Assembly: GCA_021797775.1 (NCBI GenBank)
Contig: JAJZZC010000001.1
Span: 1-64,000 of the forward strand
Length of the DNA: 64,000 bases
Reading direction: 5' to 3'
From: Bacillota bacterium
Lineage (GTDB): Bacteria > Bacillota > Sulfobacillia > RBS10-35 > JAJYVN01
Numbering within the stretch: the stretch's first letter is position 1; the number at the start of each line of letters is the position of its first letter. This document shows, piece after piece, positions 1 through 8,654 of the stretch. The position numbers were made by a program, and so were the translations under genes. Below the pieces are notes generated by a model that was given only the letters and a program-made list of their open reading frames with translations, had not been told where the DNA came from and did not search any database.

Positions 1-172
1 CCCGACACAGCCGCCAAAGCGTAGGTATTTCAAGCAGCGGTGGCCGGCTTGGTTTTCGCCGACTACTGGAGATACTATAGCACAAGAGCGGACAGAAGGC
101 AACCTTTACGGTAGCAGTTGGGAACCCCTGGCCGTGATACGTGGGAATTCGGCCCGCGGCGTCGCGCTGGAA

Positions 173-523
173 TCAGCCAGCCGCCTCGGGCACTTCGTCG
201 AGGTACGTCTCGTAGGCGACCGCGTCGAAGCGCACATGGGCCCCGACATGCAGCCCCAAGGCGTGCGCCTCTCGCACCAGCGCCGCCGCGCCCGCGATCT
301 CCTCACGCTCCGCCGCGAGGCCGAACCCCTTGTGGAAGTGGGTGATGAGCAGGTTGACCCCAAGCGCGCACAGGCGGCGCAGGGTCTCGGGCCGGTGTTC
401 CCGGGCGTAGATCGCCTCCTCGTCCACCGCGGCGGAGCCCGCATGGCGCCGGAACGGTTCCCAGTTGCCCACCAGCATGAGGCCTTCAGCGAACCAATCC
501 GGGAGCGCGGTCTCGCGCGGCAC
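173..523 (-). pseudogene. Truncated N-terminus of a glycosidase-like protein
   Basis: A GTG start at 523 sits behind a strong purine-rich ribosome binding site (GGGGGGAAGG). The 116 residues read like the beginning of a large TIM-barrel glycoside hydrolase-like protein: a WEPF segment near residue 20, then LLITHFHKGFG near residue 60, then a helix and GLHVGAHVRFDA, typical of the first beta strands of a barrel. Such proteins are usually many hundreds of residues long, so the TGA at 173 removes nearly all of the enzyme. The sequence beyond the break (1-172) is visibly less GC-rich and holds no gene I recognise. It lies 50 bp behind the acetyltransferase gene on the same strand. Family assignment is from memory of similar N-termini; a non-functional remnant is my inference. 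Confidence 0.6.
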
Positions 524-573
524 GACCCTTCCCCCCGTCTACACCCGTGACTTCGCGGCCGGCAACACCCCAC

Positions 574-1578
574 TCACCCGTCTCCCGGACGCACCCAGAC
601 CACAGCGGCCTCGGTACGGCGCCCCAAATCCCACCAGCGGGGCCACGCGCGCTGGCGCAGAAAGCCGTGGCGTGCCAGGGCCGCGGCGCGATACCCCGCG
701 GGCGGGGTGCAGGCGTGGATCACCGGGGCGCCGGACCAGGGCAGGGCGGCGAGCAGGGCGTCGGCGGCCCCGTCGGCCCGCGCTCCCGGGCGCAGGTAGA
801 GCTCCAGGGCTGAGGCACCGAGGGCGGATGCGGCATGTGGCAGTAAGGCGGCCCAGCCCAGGACGCGCTTCCCCTGCCGCAGCACGCGCCCCTCCACCCT
901 GCCTGACCGCTCCACATCCGCGCCGGTCATCGCGGCGATGAAGGGCCAGTCGACGTAGTGGAGATCCCGTACGCGAAAGAGCACACTGCGCGGCAGTTCT
1001 TCCTCCGGTTCCACCTCGGCGCAGAGCGCTTCGCTGAGCCACCCCCAGTCGCCCCAGCGCATGGGACCGACGCGCGTGGGACCGTCGGCCAGGCACACCG
1101 CCTCGCCGCCCGGCTCGTCATGCCAGATCATGTCGCCCGCACCGGGACGGAGCGGGCGGAAGCCGACCCCCGCGTAGAGGCGCTGGGCGTGCCCCCCAGC
1201 GTCCGTACTGAGGGTCACGACGCGGTAGCCTCGTCGCCGCCAGTCCGCCGCCAGCACCCTGTGCAGGGCGGAGGCGGCGCCCCGCCGCCTCCAAGCCGGC
1301 CGCGTGACGACATGCCCGTAGATGGCCGCGCCGTGCGCCCCGGCCAGCATGGAGATGGTCACCAGCTCACCCTGCACCACACCCACGTAGAACAGCGTCT
1401 GCAGGTCGTCCAGCGGGCCGCGGAAGGCGGCCTCCACGTGCAGCCGGTTGATGGCCGACTTGTGGCCGAGCATCGCCTCGACCCGAGGCTGCCAGTCGCT
1501 GTCGCCGCACGGCTCGACCACCCCGACCGCGATCTCTTCGCCCGTCCGCAAGGAAGCGCGCGCCAACTCAGTGTACAC
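574..1578 (-). CDS. GNAT-family N-acetyltransferase, two-domain
   Basis: This 334-residue protein contains a GNAT acetyl-CoA binding fold at about residues 50-150: VTRPAWRRRGAASALHRVL is a standard motif A (R/Q-x-x-G-x-G/A loop that holds the acetyl-CoA pyrophosphate), followed by YRVVTLSTDAGGHAQRLYAGVGF, the usual strand-helix with the late Tyr. The C-terminal half (residues 180-334) looks like a second, degenerate GNAT-like domain without the loop motif. The acceptor substrate cannot be told. I start it at GTG 1578 (VYTELARASL) behind a purine-rich AGAGGA; in-frame codons further upstream give low-complexity sequence unlike the rest. It sits between two carbohydrate-related genes on the same strand, with gaps of 50 and 221 bp, so cotranscription is possible but unproven. 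Confidence 0.8.
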   Translation of the reverse strand: MYTELARASLRTGEEIAVGVVEPCGDSDWQPRVEAMLGHKSAINRLHVEAAFRGPLDDLQTLFYVGVVQGELVTISMLAGAHGAAIYGHVVTRPAWRRRGAASALHRVLAADWRRRGYRVVTLSTDAGGHAQRLYAGVGFRPLRPGAGDMIWHDEPGGEAVCLADGPTRVGPMRWGDWGWLSEALCAEVEPEEELPRSVLFRVRDLHYVDWPFIAAMTGADVERSGRVEGRVLRQGKRVLGWAALLPHAASALGASALELYLRPGARADGAADALLAALPWSGAPVIHACTPPAGYRAAALARHGFLRQRAWPRWWDLGRRTEAAVVWVRPGDG

Positions 1579-1799
1579 CCCGCCCCGTTCCTCTCCCCGT
1601 CCATCGCTCTGGCCTGCCCCGCGGCAAGCGGCCACGGGCACGGGGCAGGCCGGTTGCCTCTGGACGCGCCCGCCGCACGGGTACAGCGCCCCCTCCCCGC
1701 GCGGATCTGGCAGGGGCACGTCCCCTCACCGCCTTCCCCCCACCCCGCGCCACCGGAGACCGCATCCGGAGCCTGGCGGCGTTGGTGTGGCGCTGGCGC

Positions 1800-3896
1800 C
1801 TAACCCAGATGCGGGTGCGCGAAACGGAGGGCGGCCTGCAGCACCATGCCGACGATCCACGAGGGGTTCCAGGGGTTGAAGCCGCCCCGCCCGGAGCCCG
1901 TCGTCGACCAGTTTGTTTGGAAGAGCGCCTCAGGTTGTTCTCCGGGCGTCGGGTAGCCCCAGTCACCCGGTTGGCGCGCCACCCCCTGCGTGCACGCCTG
2001 CAGCACCCCGTGCCCCAGGTCCTGCAACCAGGGAACGCGCAGGCGGACGCCCAGGTCGTGGACCTCCCACGGGAAGAAGAAGACGTCGAGGTGGTGGTTC
2101 TGCACGCTGACGCTGGGCCAATAGGCGGTACGCAAACCCTGGCGGGCGCAGGCGCTGTCCGCTGGCAGGTCCACGTTCCAGCAGTAGACGAACGTCGCCG
2201 CCCACTCCGCCGCCAAACGGGCGGCCTCGGCCAAGCGCGGCGCAGCGGTCAGGCGGAAGGCGTGGTAGGCCGCAAGGAAAAAGTACAGCCCGGCCTCCTT
2301 GTCTTCACAGGCCGCGTCCAAGGTCGAGCGGCTGAATGGCTGGTCAAAGGTGCGGGCGAAGAGGTCCTCGTAGTGCGCAAGAAGGGTCAACGCCCTCCTC
2401 TGCAGCTCCTCGTCGGCGAGGAACTCGCCGCCGCGCAGCAGCGCGACCACGGCAGGCAGGCCCGCGGCGCTGGTGAAGCCGTCGGCCGGATCCCCCGTGC
2501 GGGCGAAGTAGCAGGGAAAGACCCCGTCGCGGTTGGTGCGCTCAGGCGAGGCCAGGAAGCGGAGGCCTCCGCGCAGCGCCGCGGCCCAGGACGGGTCTAG
2601 AGGCTGCCCGTGCCGCCGCAGCAGCAGCAGGCAATCCGCCAGGTTGGCCAGGGCCTCGCCGGCCATACGGCTGCTGAAGCGCTCGCTCTGGCGCTTGGCG
2701 TCCGCATACCAGCGCCCCTCGTCGAGGGCGTAGTAGAGTGGGCGCAGGCCGGGCGCCTCCTTGCGCTCTGGGGCCGCGGCGAAGTGAGTGAGGACCGCCC
2801 GACCCTTGGCGCTCCACGCCGGATCCCCCCCGGTGAGCCCCAGGGCCAGGGCGCACCAGGCCAGACGCAGGGACTGCCCGGTCCATCCGTACAGGAAGCC
2901 TGGGGCACGGCCGTAGATATTGCCCTCCTCCCGTGTGGGTGTGGCCACGAGGAAACCGCCGGGGCCGGCCGCGCGCCACCGCTGGTGCAGCGCCTGACTC
3001 TTCAGGGCGACGGTCTCTGCCGGCGTGAGCGCCGGATCGGCGCGCGGCCGCAGGACGTCCCAACCGCAGTGCACGAGTTGGCGGAAGCCCTGCCCCTCGG
3101 CCACGCAGGGCCCGAAGTCGAGGACCAGGGTCTTCTCCAAAACGTCCCCCGCTTGGAGTGTCAGATAACCGCGCGCTGGATCGTGCACGGCCTGATTCTG
3201 GGCCGCGTAGATCGAATCGCGCTCGCCGTTCAACGCCATGGCGCCGCTGAGGCTGAGGAGGTCGATGCCGGTGGCACTCCCTGCCCCCCCGAGCGTCCAC
3301 CAGAGGTCCTCCCCTGCCCCGGGCAACCGGATGCGCCCCGGCAGCACCAGCAGGGTGAGCGCCAGCCGGCGGCCGCCGGCCGCCCACTCGACGTTGATGC
3401 CGGGCACGGGCAAGCGGTGCTCCTCGACCACCAAGACGGAGCCCGTTACGGGCGCCAGGCGAGGCACCAGGCGCTCGGGCGCCGCTGACGGGTTGCCGTT
3501 GTAACTGACGCCGGGGAGGGTCACCTTGGCCGCCGAACCGCTGGGGGTGGGCAAGCGGGTGCCGAGCGTCACCCCAACCAGTGGGGAGTCGCCCCGGACC
3601 ATCCAGCGGCGGGTGAGCCAGACCCGCTCCCCCCGCCACCGCCAGCCGTCGGCAATGGCCACCGCCCCGGCCTCGGCGCGGACGTACATCTCCCCCTTGG
3701 CATCTTGCTCCCACGCCAAAGACCGTAGGGGAGCCGGCGCCAGATCCCACGGCCGCGCAAACGATAGCGGCGTAAAGTCTGCGTAGCGGAACGAAAGGAC
3801 GCACGTCGGCTCCACCCCGCGCCAGCGCAGCGCGACCCTCAGGTCGTCGCCGGTACCGCTGAACGCGACGGCGCGTTCCCGGCTGTCATCCCACAT
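1800..3896 (-). CDS. Uncharacterised protein, probable six-hairpin glycosidase-like
   Basis: A 698-residue protein I cannot assign to a named family. The first 300 residues are rich in beta strands. From about residue 330 the sequence becomes helical with repeated aromatic and Gly motifs (GRAPGFLYGWTGQSLRLAW, SAAGLPAVVALL, KEAGLYFFLAAYHAFRL), the look of an alpha/alpha barrel with an N-terminal beta-sandwich, as in many enzymes acting on polysaccharides or plant glycosides. The C-terminus has a WNPSWIVGMVLQAAL helix. No signal peptide is visible, so it is probably cytoplasmic. The start is uncertain: ATG 3896 is the most natural, but no strong ribosome binding site precedes it. The gene lies 520 bp downstream of an exported solute-binding protein on the same strand, which supports, without proving, a role in breaking down an imported sugar. 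Confidence 0.7.
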   Translation of the reverse strand: MWDDSRERAVAFSGTGDDLRVALRWRGVEPTCVLSFRYADFTPLSFARPWDLAPAPLRSLAWEQDAKGEMYVRAEAGAVAIADGWRWRGERVWLTRRWMVRGDSPLVGVTLGTRLPTPSGSAAKVTLPGVSYNGNPSAAPERLVPRLAPVTGSVLVVEEHRLPVPGINVEWAAGGRRLALTLLVLPGRIRLPGAGEDLWWTLGGAGSATGIDLLSLSGAMALNGERDSIYAAQNQAVHDPARGYLTLQAGDVLEKTLVLDFGPCVAEGQGFRQLVHCGWDVLRPRADPALTPAETVALKSQALHQRWRAAGPGGFLVATPTREEGNIYGRAPGFLYGWTGQSLRLAWCALALGLTGGDPAWSAKGRAVLTHFAAAPERKEAPGLRPLYYALDEGRWYADAKRQSERFSSRMAGEALANLADCLLLLRRHGQPLDPSWAAALRGGLRFLASPERTNRDGVFPCYFARTGDPADGFTSAAGLPAVVALLRGGEFLADEELQRRALTLLAHYEDLFARTFDQPFSRSTLDAACEDKEAGLYFFLAAYHAFRLTAAPRLAEAARLAAEWAATFVYCWNVDLPADSACARQGLRTAYWPSVSVQNHHLDVFFFPWEVHDLGVRLRVPWLQDLGHGVLQACTQGVARQPGDWGYPTPGEQPEALFQTNWSTTGSGRGGFNPWNPSWIVGMVLQAALRFAHPHLG

Positions 3897-4416
3897 GGTG
3901 CACGGAACGCGCACCGCACGCTCGTCTGGGTGCTGTCCCCCCGGATCCCCCACCGCAGCGCACCCCCTCCCAAACCGATGGCCCAGGACCGCCCGGGACC
4001 GTGCAGGCGGAACCGACCCCACGAAGTAGCGGTTGGCAGGCCACGCGAACCCCGCAGCGGGCCGTGTCCAGCCCTTCCATGCCGGAAGGCGACGTCGGCG
4101 TCAGCCGCCGGTGGGTCCGTCGCTGCCGGGGATCACGCCGCACTCGGGGGGCGTTGGTCTGCACCCCGTTGGTACGCATGACCCCGGTGCCCCCCCCGCC
4201 GCCGAGAGGCTTTGCCGTGCTGGCCAGCCCGGCGGCGGGCGCGGGCCGACCCTGTCGCCGCGGGCGGCATCGCGCCCCACCTAGCGAGCCCCGCAGCCGC
4301 CGTCGCGAGGGCGGTGATCGCAGGATGCCTCCCATCGCCGCCCCCTCTGCCGTACGCCCCGTCCTCTCCGCTGAGGTGAGGCGCCAGAAGCGTCCTGCCG
4401 CCCTGCCGCCAGAACC

Positions 4417-6471
4417 CTACCCGCCCACTTGGTAGAAGGCGGTCGGTGTGAAGCTGAGATGATCGAACACGACGCTGAGGTTGTTGCCACCGTTATTGGA
4501 CCCCCAGATGCCAACCCAGCAGCCGGCCATTTCCAGGGCGGCCGGGGTGCCGGCCAGCGTCCAGGTCGTCCCGTCCAGAGACGTGTACGCGGTCCACCGG
4601 ATGACGTCACGCACGAGTTTGAACCATACCGGATGCAACAGGTAGTTCTTGGGCTGGGGGGAAGTCGTGCGTGGGAGCAGCAGCCCTGCCTCGGGCAGCA
4701 CCGCAGGCCCGCCGAAGCCACTCTCATCCGTCACCTGGACCTCGGGCAGCGGCCGGTTCCAGACGTGGACGCCGCGATTGATGGCGGCGGCCACCGTCAT
4801 CACGGGGCAAGTGCCGCTGAGGTCCCCTCGGGCCATCAACCCGACCTTGGCTCCTGTCGATGGTCCACCGCCCACGCTGCCGATGGCCGTCAGGCGGCAC
4901 GCAAATGTGCCCGTGCTGGACGTCCACGGCATACAGGCGAACGTCATGCCGTCGTTGATGGCCAGCGAGATACCATGACCAGAGCCGATGAGCGTGTACA
5001 CTCCGTTCTTCACACTCACGGATCCCTTCGGCGCCAGCGTCGGTGCCCGCCCAAGGCCGGTCTTTGATGGCACGGGGAATGTCACCGCATGCTTGGCCTT
5101 CACCGCTTGACCCAGGACTCCCGCGAGCTTGGCCTCGGCACCAAGCGCCACGGCGGCGGTGGTCTCCAGGGCGTTGATTTGCTTCGCGGCGGCAGCGAAT
5201 GCGCCGGCCACGGAAATGCTCTTGCTAAGAATCTTTCCGCCCCACGAATTCAGGATATTGGTGGCCTCCGAAGGGAAGTACTCGAAGTCCGAGCGGATGG
5301 CCAGGTGTGAAGCCATCTGAGTCAGAACCCCCAGGTTCTTTCCCCGCAGCGGGGGCGCGTACTGCTCCAACGTAGCCACGTACTCTGGCCACAGCGCGTT
5401 CAATACCGGCCCTTGCAACTGGACCTTCATCATCCAGCGTTGCCATTCGGGCCGCGCGGACATCCAGTAGATGAAGGACCATGCGGCTGACGGCTGTTTG
5501 GTGATGGCGGAAACCGTGAGGGCATCGGGGCCCGAGTCGTTGAAGACCCCCCGCGGAAAGGAGGGCAGTGGCCAGAAGTCCCACTTCTGTCCCTGGAACC
5601 GCGCGGCAATCTGCGGCAGGGCGTTCATCCCAAAGATATCGGACACCGCGAGACCCTTCGCCCACTGCGCCGGAAAGGTGCTGGTGGTCAGCCAGGCCTT
5701 GCCGGACAGTAGCAAGTCGAAGAACCACTCGCCCGCAGCTATAGCCTCTGGACTATCCATGGTGCAATGCCGGGGATTCGTCGGGTCAACGTAGGAGCCG
5801 CCCCACCCATGCAGGTAACACGAGGCGGGGACGTTGCCTGCGGTGGCTTGGCCCAGCAACCCCCCCCCGTACACATGCTTCTTGGATGTGATACTCGTGC
5901 CCGCGGCCCAGAGCTTGGCGGCCTCCGCAACATCCCAGGTAGGAGAGGGATAAGGGAGACCGGCGGCGTCGAGCATGCCTTCGTTGACGATCATCCCGTA
6001 GGCGTTGGTGTTGTATGGGAGTCCCCACAGCGCACCCCCCGTCCGCCAGTGCCCCGCGATACCGTTCCACATCGCAAAGTCGACGTTGGCCTGCGAGGCG
6101 TATGGGGCCAGGTTCAGCAGAGCGCGCGCCTGCATCACCTCACCTGCAAAGCCGGTGCCGAAGACGTCGGGAGCTTGTCCGGAGAGCACGTCGCCCACAA
6201 ACTGTGAATCGCCGATTCCCGGCACCCACCTGATCCTGATACCGCGGTTGGCGGCCAGAAAAGGCGCGATTCCTCGGTTGCCGATCTCGATCCACACCGG
6301 GGTCGTCCCGATAAGACTCACCTGCAGTTCCACCACACCCGACCCGGCGGTCGGTACCGCGGCCACCGCCGCCGGTCCGAGCAGACCGACCGCCAGCACA
6401 GCCCCGACACCCGTGGCTCCGGTTCCGATCAGGCGGCGGCGCGTTGCCGTGATCCCAGAAGTCCGCAACAC
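4417..6471 (-). CDS. Tat-exported solute-binding protein with C-terminal lectin-like domain (paralog 1)
   Basis: This 684-residue protein starts at GTG 6471, 8 nt behind GGGAGGG. It begins with a twin-arginine signal (TRRRLIGTGATGVG, then a hydrophobic stretch to about residue 35). Residues about 40-450 are a family 1 extracellular solute-binding protein: GLPYNTNAYGMIVN, GWGGSYVDPTNP and the late helical region with WSFIYWMSARPEWQRWM. Residues about 490-684 form an extra domain with a beta-sandwich look: MTFACMPW, ARGDLSG, SLDGTTWT and GCWVGIWG near the end. The same layout recurs at 20142-22343 and 57602-59773. ABC importers need a permease, but none lies nearby. Sugar or oligosaccharide capture is inferred from the family; the ligand is unknown. 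Confidence 0.9.
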   Translation of the reverse strand: MLRTSGITATRRRLIGTGATGVGAVLAVGLLGPAAVAAVPTAGSGVVELQVSLIGTTPVWIEIGNRGIAPFLAANRGIRIRWVPGIGDSQFVGDVLSGQAPDVFGTGFAGEVMQARALLNLAPYASQANVDFAMWNGIAGHWRTGGALWGLPYNTNAYGMIVNEGMLDAAGLPYPSPTWDVAEAAKLWAAGTSITSKKHVYGGGLLGQATAGNVPASCYLHGWGGSYVDPTNPRHCTMDSPEAIAAGEWFFDLLLSGKAWLTTSTFPAQWAKGLAVSDIFGMNALPQIAARFQGQKWDFWPLPSFPRGVFNDSGPDALTVSAITKQPSAAWSFIYWMSARPEWQRWMMKVQLQGPVLNALWPEYVATLEQYAPPLRGKNLGVLTQMASHLAIRSDFEYFPSEATNILNSWGGKILSKSISVAGAFAAAAKQINALETTAAVALGAEAKLAGVLGQAVKAKHAVTFPVPSKTGLGRAPTLAPKGSVSVKNGVYTLIGSGHGISLAINDGMTFACMPWTSSTGTFACRLTAIGSVGGGPSTGAKVGLMARGDLSGTCPVMTVAAAINRGVHVWNRPLPEVQVTDESGFGGPAVLPEAGLLLPRTTSPQPKNYLLHPVWFKLVRDVIRWTAYTSLDGTTWTLAGTPAALEMAGCWVGIWGSNNGGNNLSVVFDHLSFTPTAFYQVGG

Positions 6472-8010
6472 GGAATCGTCCCTCCCGTCCTGTGTGCCGA
6501 TGGAAACAACCACATGCTCCGAGGGGTCGGCGTGGGGCCTCTGGACAACGTGACATCTGGTGGTACCCACCGCCATCGCGCCCAGCCCCCAGCACCCTGG
6601 CTACAGTGACGACACTGCGCAGTACGTCGCGAGCCGAACCGCTCTGCTGCAAACCGCGGACACCTTGGGTGGACTCCGGCTGGCATGAGCGACCGGCCGG
6701 GGCCGGCGGGCAGGTGCGTGGATCGATGGCCCGCGCCGGGCCGCGGGCGAGTCGGCGCGCTGGCGCGAGCGCGGTAGGGACAAGTCGGACGGCTCCTTCA
6801 CGCCATCGCAGGCGATCGTCCGGCGGCCCACGGCTTCCGCCCACCATACGGCGCGCGGGGGCGGCGCCTCGCGGCGGCCCCGTGCGTACCGCTGCATGCG
6901 AGCCGGCTGGCGGGGAATGGAGGGTCCCTGGCGCGCGGCGTATGGCGCTTTGGCGGAGATCGCCTCACACGGCATGGTGACATGGAGAGGCCTGTGGGGA
7001 AGCGCGGCGCGGGTCGCGGTTGCGGAAGCCGGGGGATGCGCCGTTATCGACTAAGACTTCTCAACCAACACAAACAACCCCTCCATTCTCCCATCGTGTA
7101 CCGCAAGGACAACGCCTGTATGGGTATACGCCGGGCGGGTAATGGGGCCGCCGTTTTATGGATACATCCCTAGTGCCATCGGATCTACCCTCGACCGCCA
7201 CATGCCCGCCAGACTGCATGCGCGGTCGAGGCGGTACCGCAACGGAGAACACCGCGAGTCTGGCACGCCCGAGGTGGTGCTGTCAACCCCCCATCGGTAC
7301 ACTTCACCGGTCAGCGGCCCGCGCGCATGGCCGCATCGTCCGGATGGGCGCCTCCCTCTCCGGCGGCAGCCACGACCGCGTTGCCCTCCACCTTCCACCG
7401 GCATCCTTCGCGGCAGAGACGATGGCGCGGGCGTGCAGCGGCGGAGAGATATCCCGTCGGCAGTGCGCCCAGGGCCGAAGGCCCCCCTCCCGTGGGGCGG
7501 TCCGACTCGCCGCCTTGGGCCCGTGGGCCCCTTGGCACTGCCCACCCGACTACACGCTGGGACCGGGCCCCACCGTCCGTATTCCTCTCGCGGGACCACG
7601 CCCGGCGCGCCCAACGTGTAGGGGCTCAGACTACGTGGCGGCAGCAAACCTTTTCCCGCTCGGGAAGACCCTGTGCCGCCTGGCTGCTGCCGGGGTCAAG
7701 GCCGCGCGGCGGGTGTCAGCCCTTGGCCTTGACCCCAAGGCGGCCGGGCACGGGAGCGGCTACACCCCAGAGCCCGCCATCCCCTCCTCAGATCTCTCTG
7801 TATCGACATCCTGAGTTGTCTTGGCAGAGCCCCCCGGCCGACACGCCGTCTGAGGCGCGGTAGACGGCCCAGCGGTTGTGGCCGCTCCTGGCACGGACCG
7901 CTCACGCTTCCCCGGGCGCGCCGCCCCTCCACGGGGGATGGGGCGTGGAGATCCGCCCCCACCACCGTTGCCCGCGCCCTGAGGCGACGGCGGCGGGGGC
8001 GCGTCTTCTG
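6472..8010. other. Intergenic stretch, no gene recognised
   Basis: About 1.5 kb between the divergent solute-binding protein and NRAMP transcription units. All open frames are low-complexity Arg/Pro/Gly shadows with no recognisable domain. Around 7040-7140 there is an unusually AT-rich patch (poly-A/C runs such as CAACACAAACAACCCC) that stands out from its surroundings, but I see no clear promoter pair or RNA structure in it. It might hold the start of the transcript leading into the solute-binding protein gene; that is only a guess. Confidence 0.5.
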
Positions 8011-8039
8011 TTGCACCGAACCGACACACCGCATATACT
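8011..8039 (+). promoter_or_regulatory. Sigma-A-type promoter for the NRAMP unit
   Basis: TTGCAC (8011-8016) and TATACT (8034-8039) are separated by exactly 17 bp, close to the housekeeping consensus. Transcription would start near 8046, leaving a leader of about 600 nt before the transporter gene. A six-codon ORF (ATG 8058) ends inside the ribosome binding site of the next small ORF, so translation there could be coupled. Confidence 0.7.
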
Positions 8040-8088
8040 CTGTGCGGTTGATTTAGCCATGGTGAAACGAAGGAGGTGATGCAGCGAA

Positions 8089-8250
8089 ATGGAGCGCCGG
8101 ACAGCGGAAGACCACCTGGCGGACATCTGCCGCCCGTGGCGAGGGGCCTGGGCGCGACCACGGGCGCCAGCGCCGAGCGGCGCAGCATCAGTCCCACATC
8201 GCCCCCGCGAGGTGATGGCGGTTGGCCCGGAGCGGCCCGAAATGGCCTAG
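8089..8250 (+). CDS. Small ORF (53 aa) in the NRAMP leader, function unknown
   Basis: ATG 8089 follows a near-perfect Shine-Dalgarno AAGGAGGTGATG (8068-8079 region), the best ribosome binding site in the window. The encoded 53-residue peptide begins MERRTAEDHLADICRPW and continues as Arg/Pro-rich sequence; I recognise no domain and no membrane segment. A six-codon ORF (ATG GTG AAA CGA AGG AGG TGA) ends within this Shine-Dalgarno sequence. The position, between a good promoter and a metal transporter, would fit a leader peptide or a small regulator. Against it, the composition of the second half resembles non-coding sequence of this genome, so only translation initiation, not function, is well supported. 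Confidence 0.4.
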   Translation: MERRTAEDHLADICRPWRGAWARPRAPAPSGAASVPHRPREVMAVGPERPEMA

Positions 8251-8654
8251 GAGGACGAGAGGGTCCCGTTGGGCGAGCCCCATCCCACCGGGGTGGTGGC
8301 CTCGACGTCGGACGTGGCCCCACAGGTTGTGGCCGGTGCGGCCAAGACCGCTTGCGGCGCGTCCTCGGAGGGACCGGCCCAGGTCGCTTGCCGGGCTGGC
8401 TCGGAAGCAAAGCGACCAAGCGACCGTGGCCGCGCGGCAGCGGACTTCGCGTCGGTCACCTACCGGGCCTACGAGGGCCGTGCTCCTGACCGACGAGAGG
8501 CCCGGCGGTCCCCACCGCGCACCTCCCACCGACACAGGCTGCGCGGAGCGGTCGTCGGCGATGGAATTGGGGCTCCCGTGGGCCACGCTCGGCGCGTCCG
8601 CGCTGCACCGCCTGACCGACCAGGCACCACAGACTGAGGGAGGGAGGACCAGGC

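Noticed and set aside
8269-8637. 122-residue plus-strand frame just before the NRAMP gene, with a TTG start
   Set aside because: Low-complexity Ala/Arg/Pro sequence without any domain; the TTG lies 14 nt from a purine run. I see it as leader sequence.
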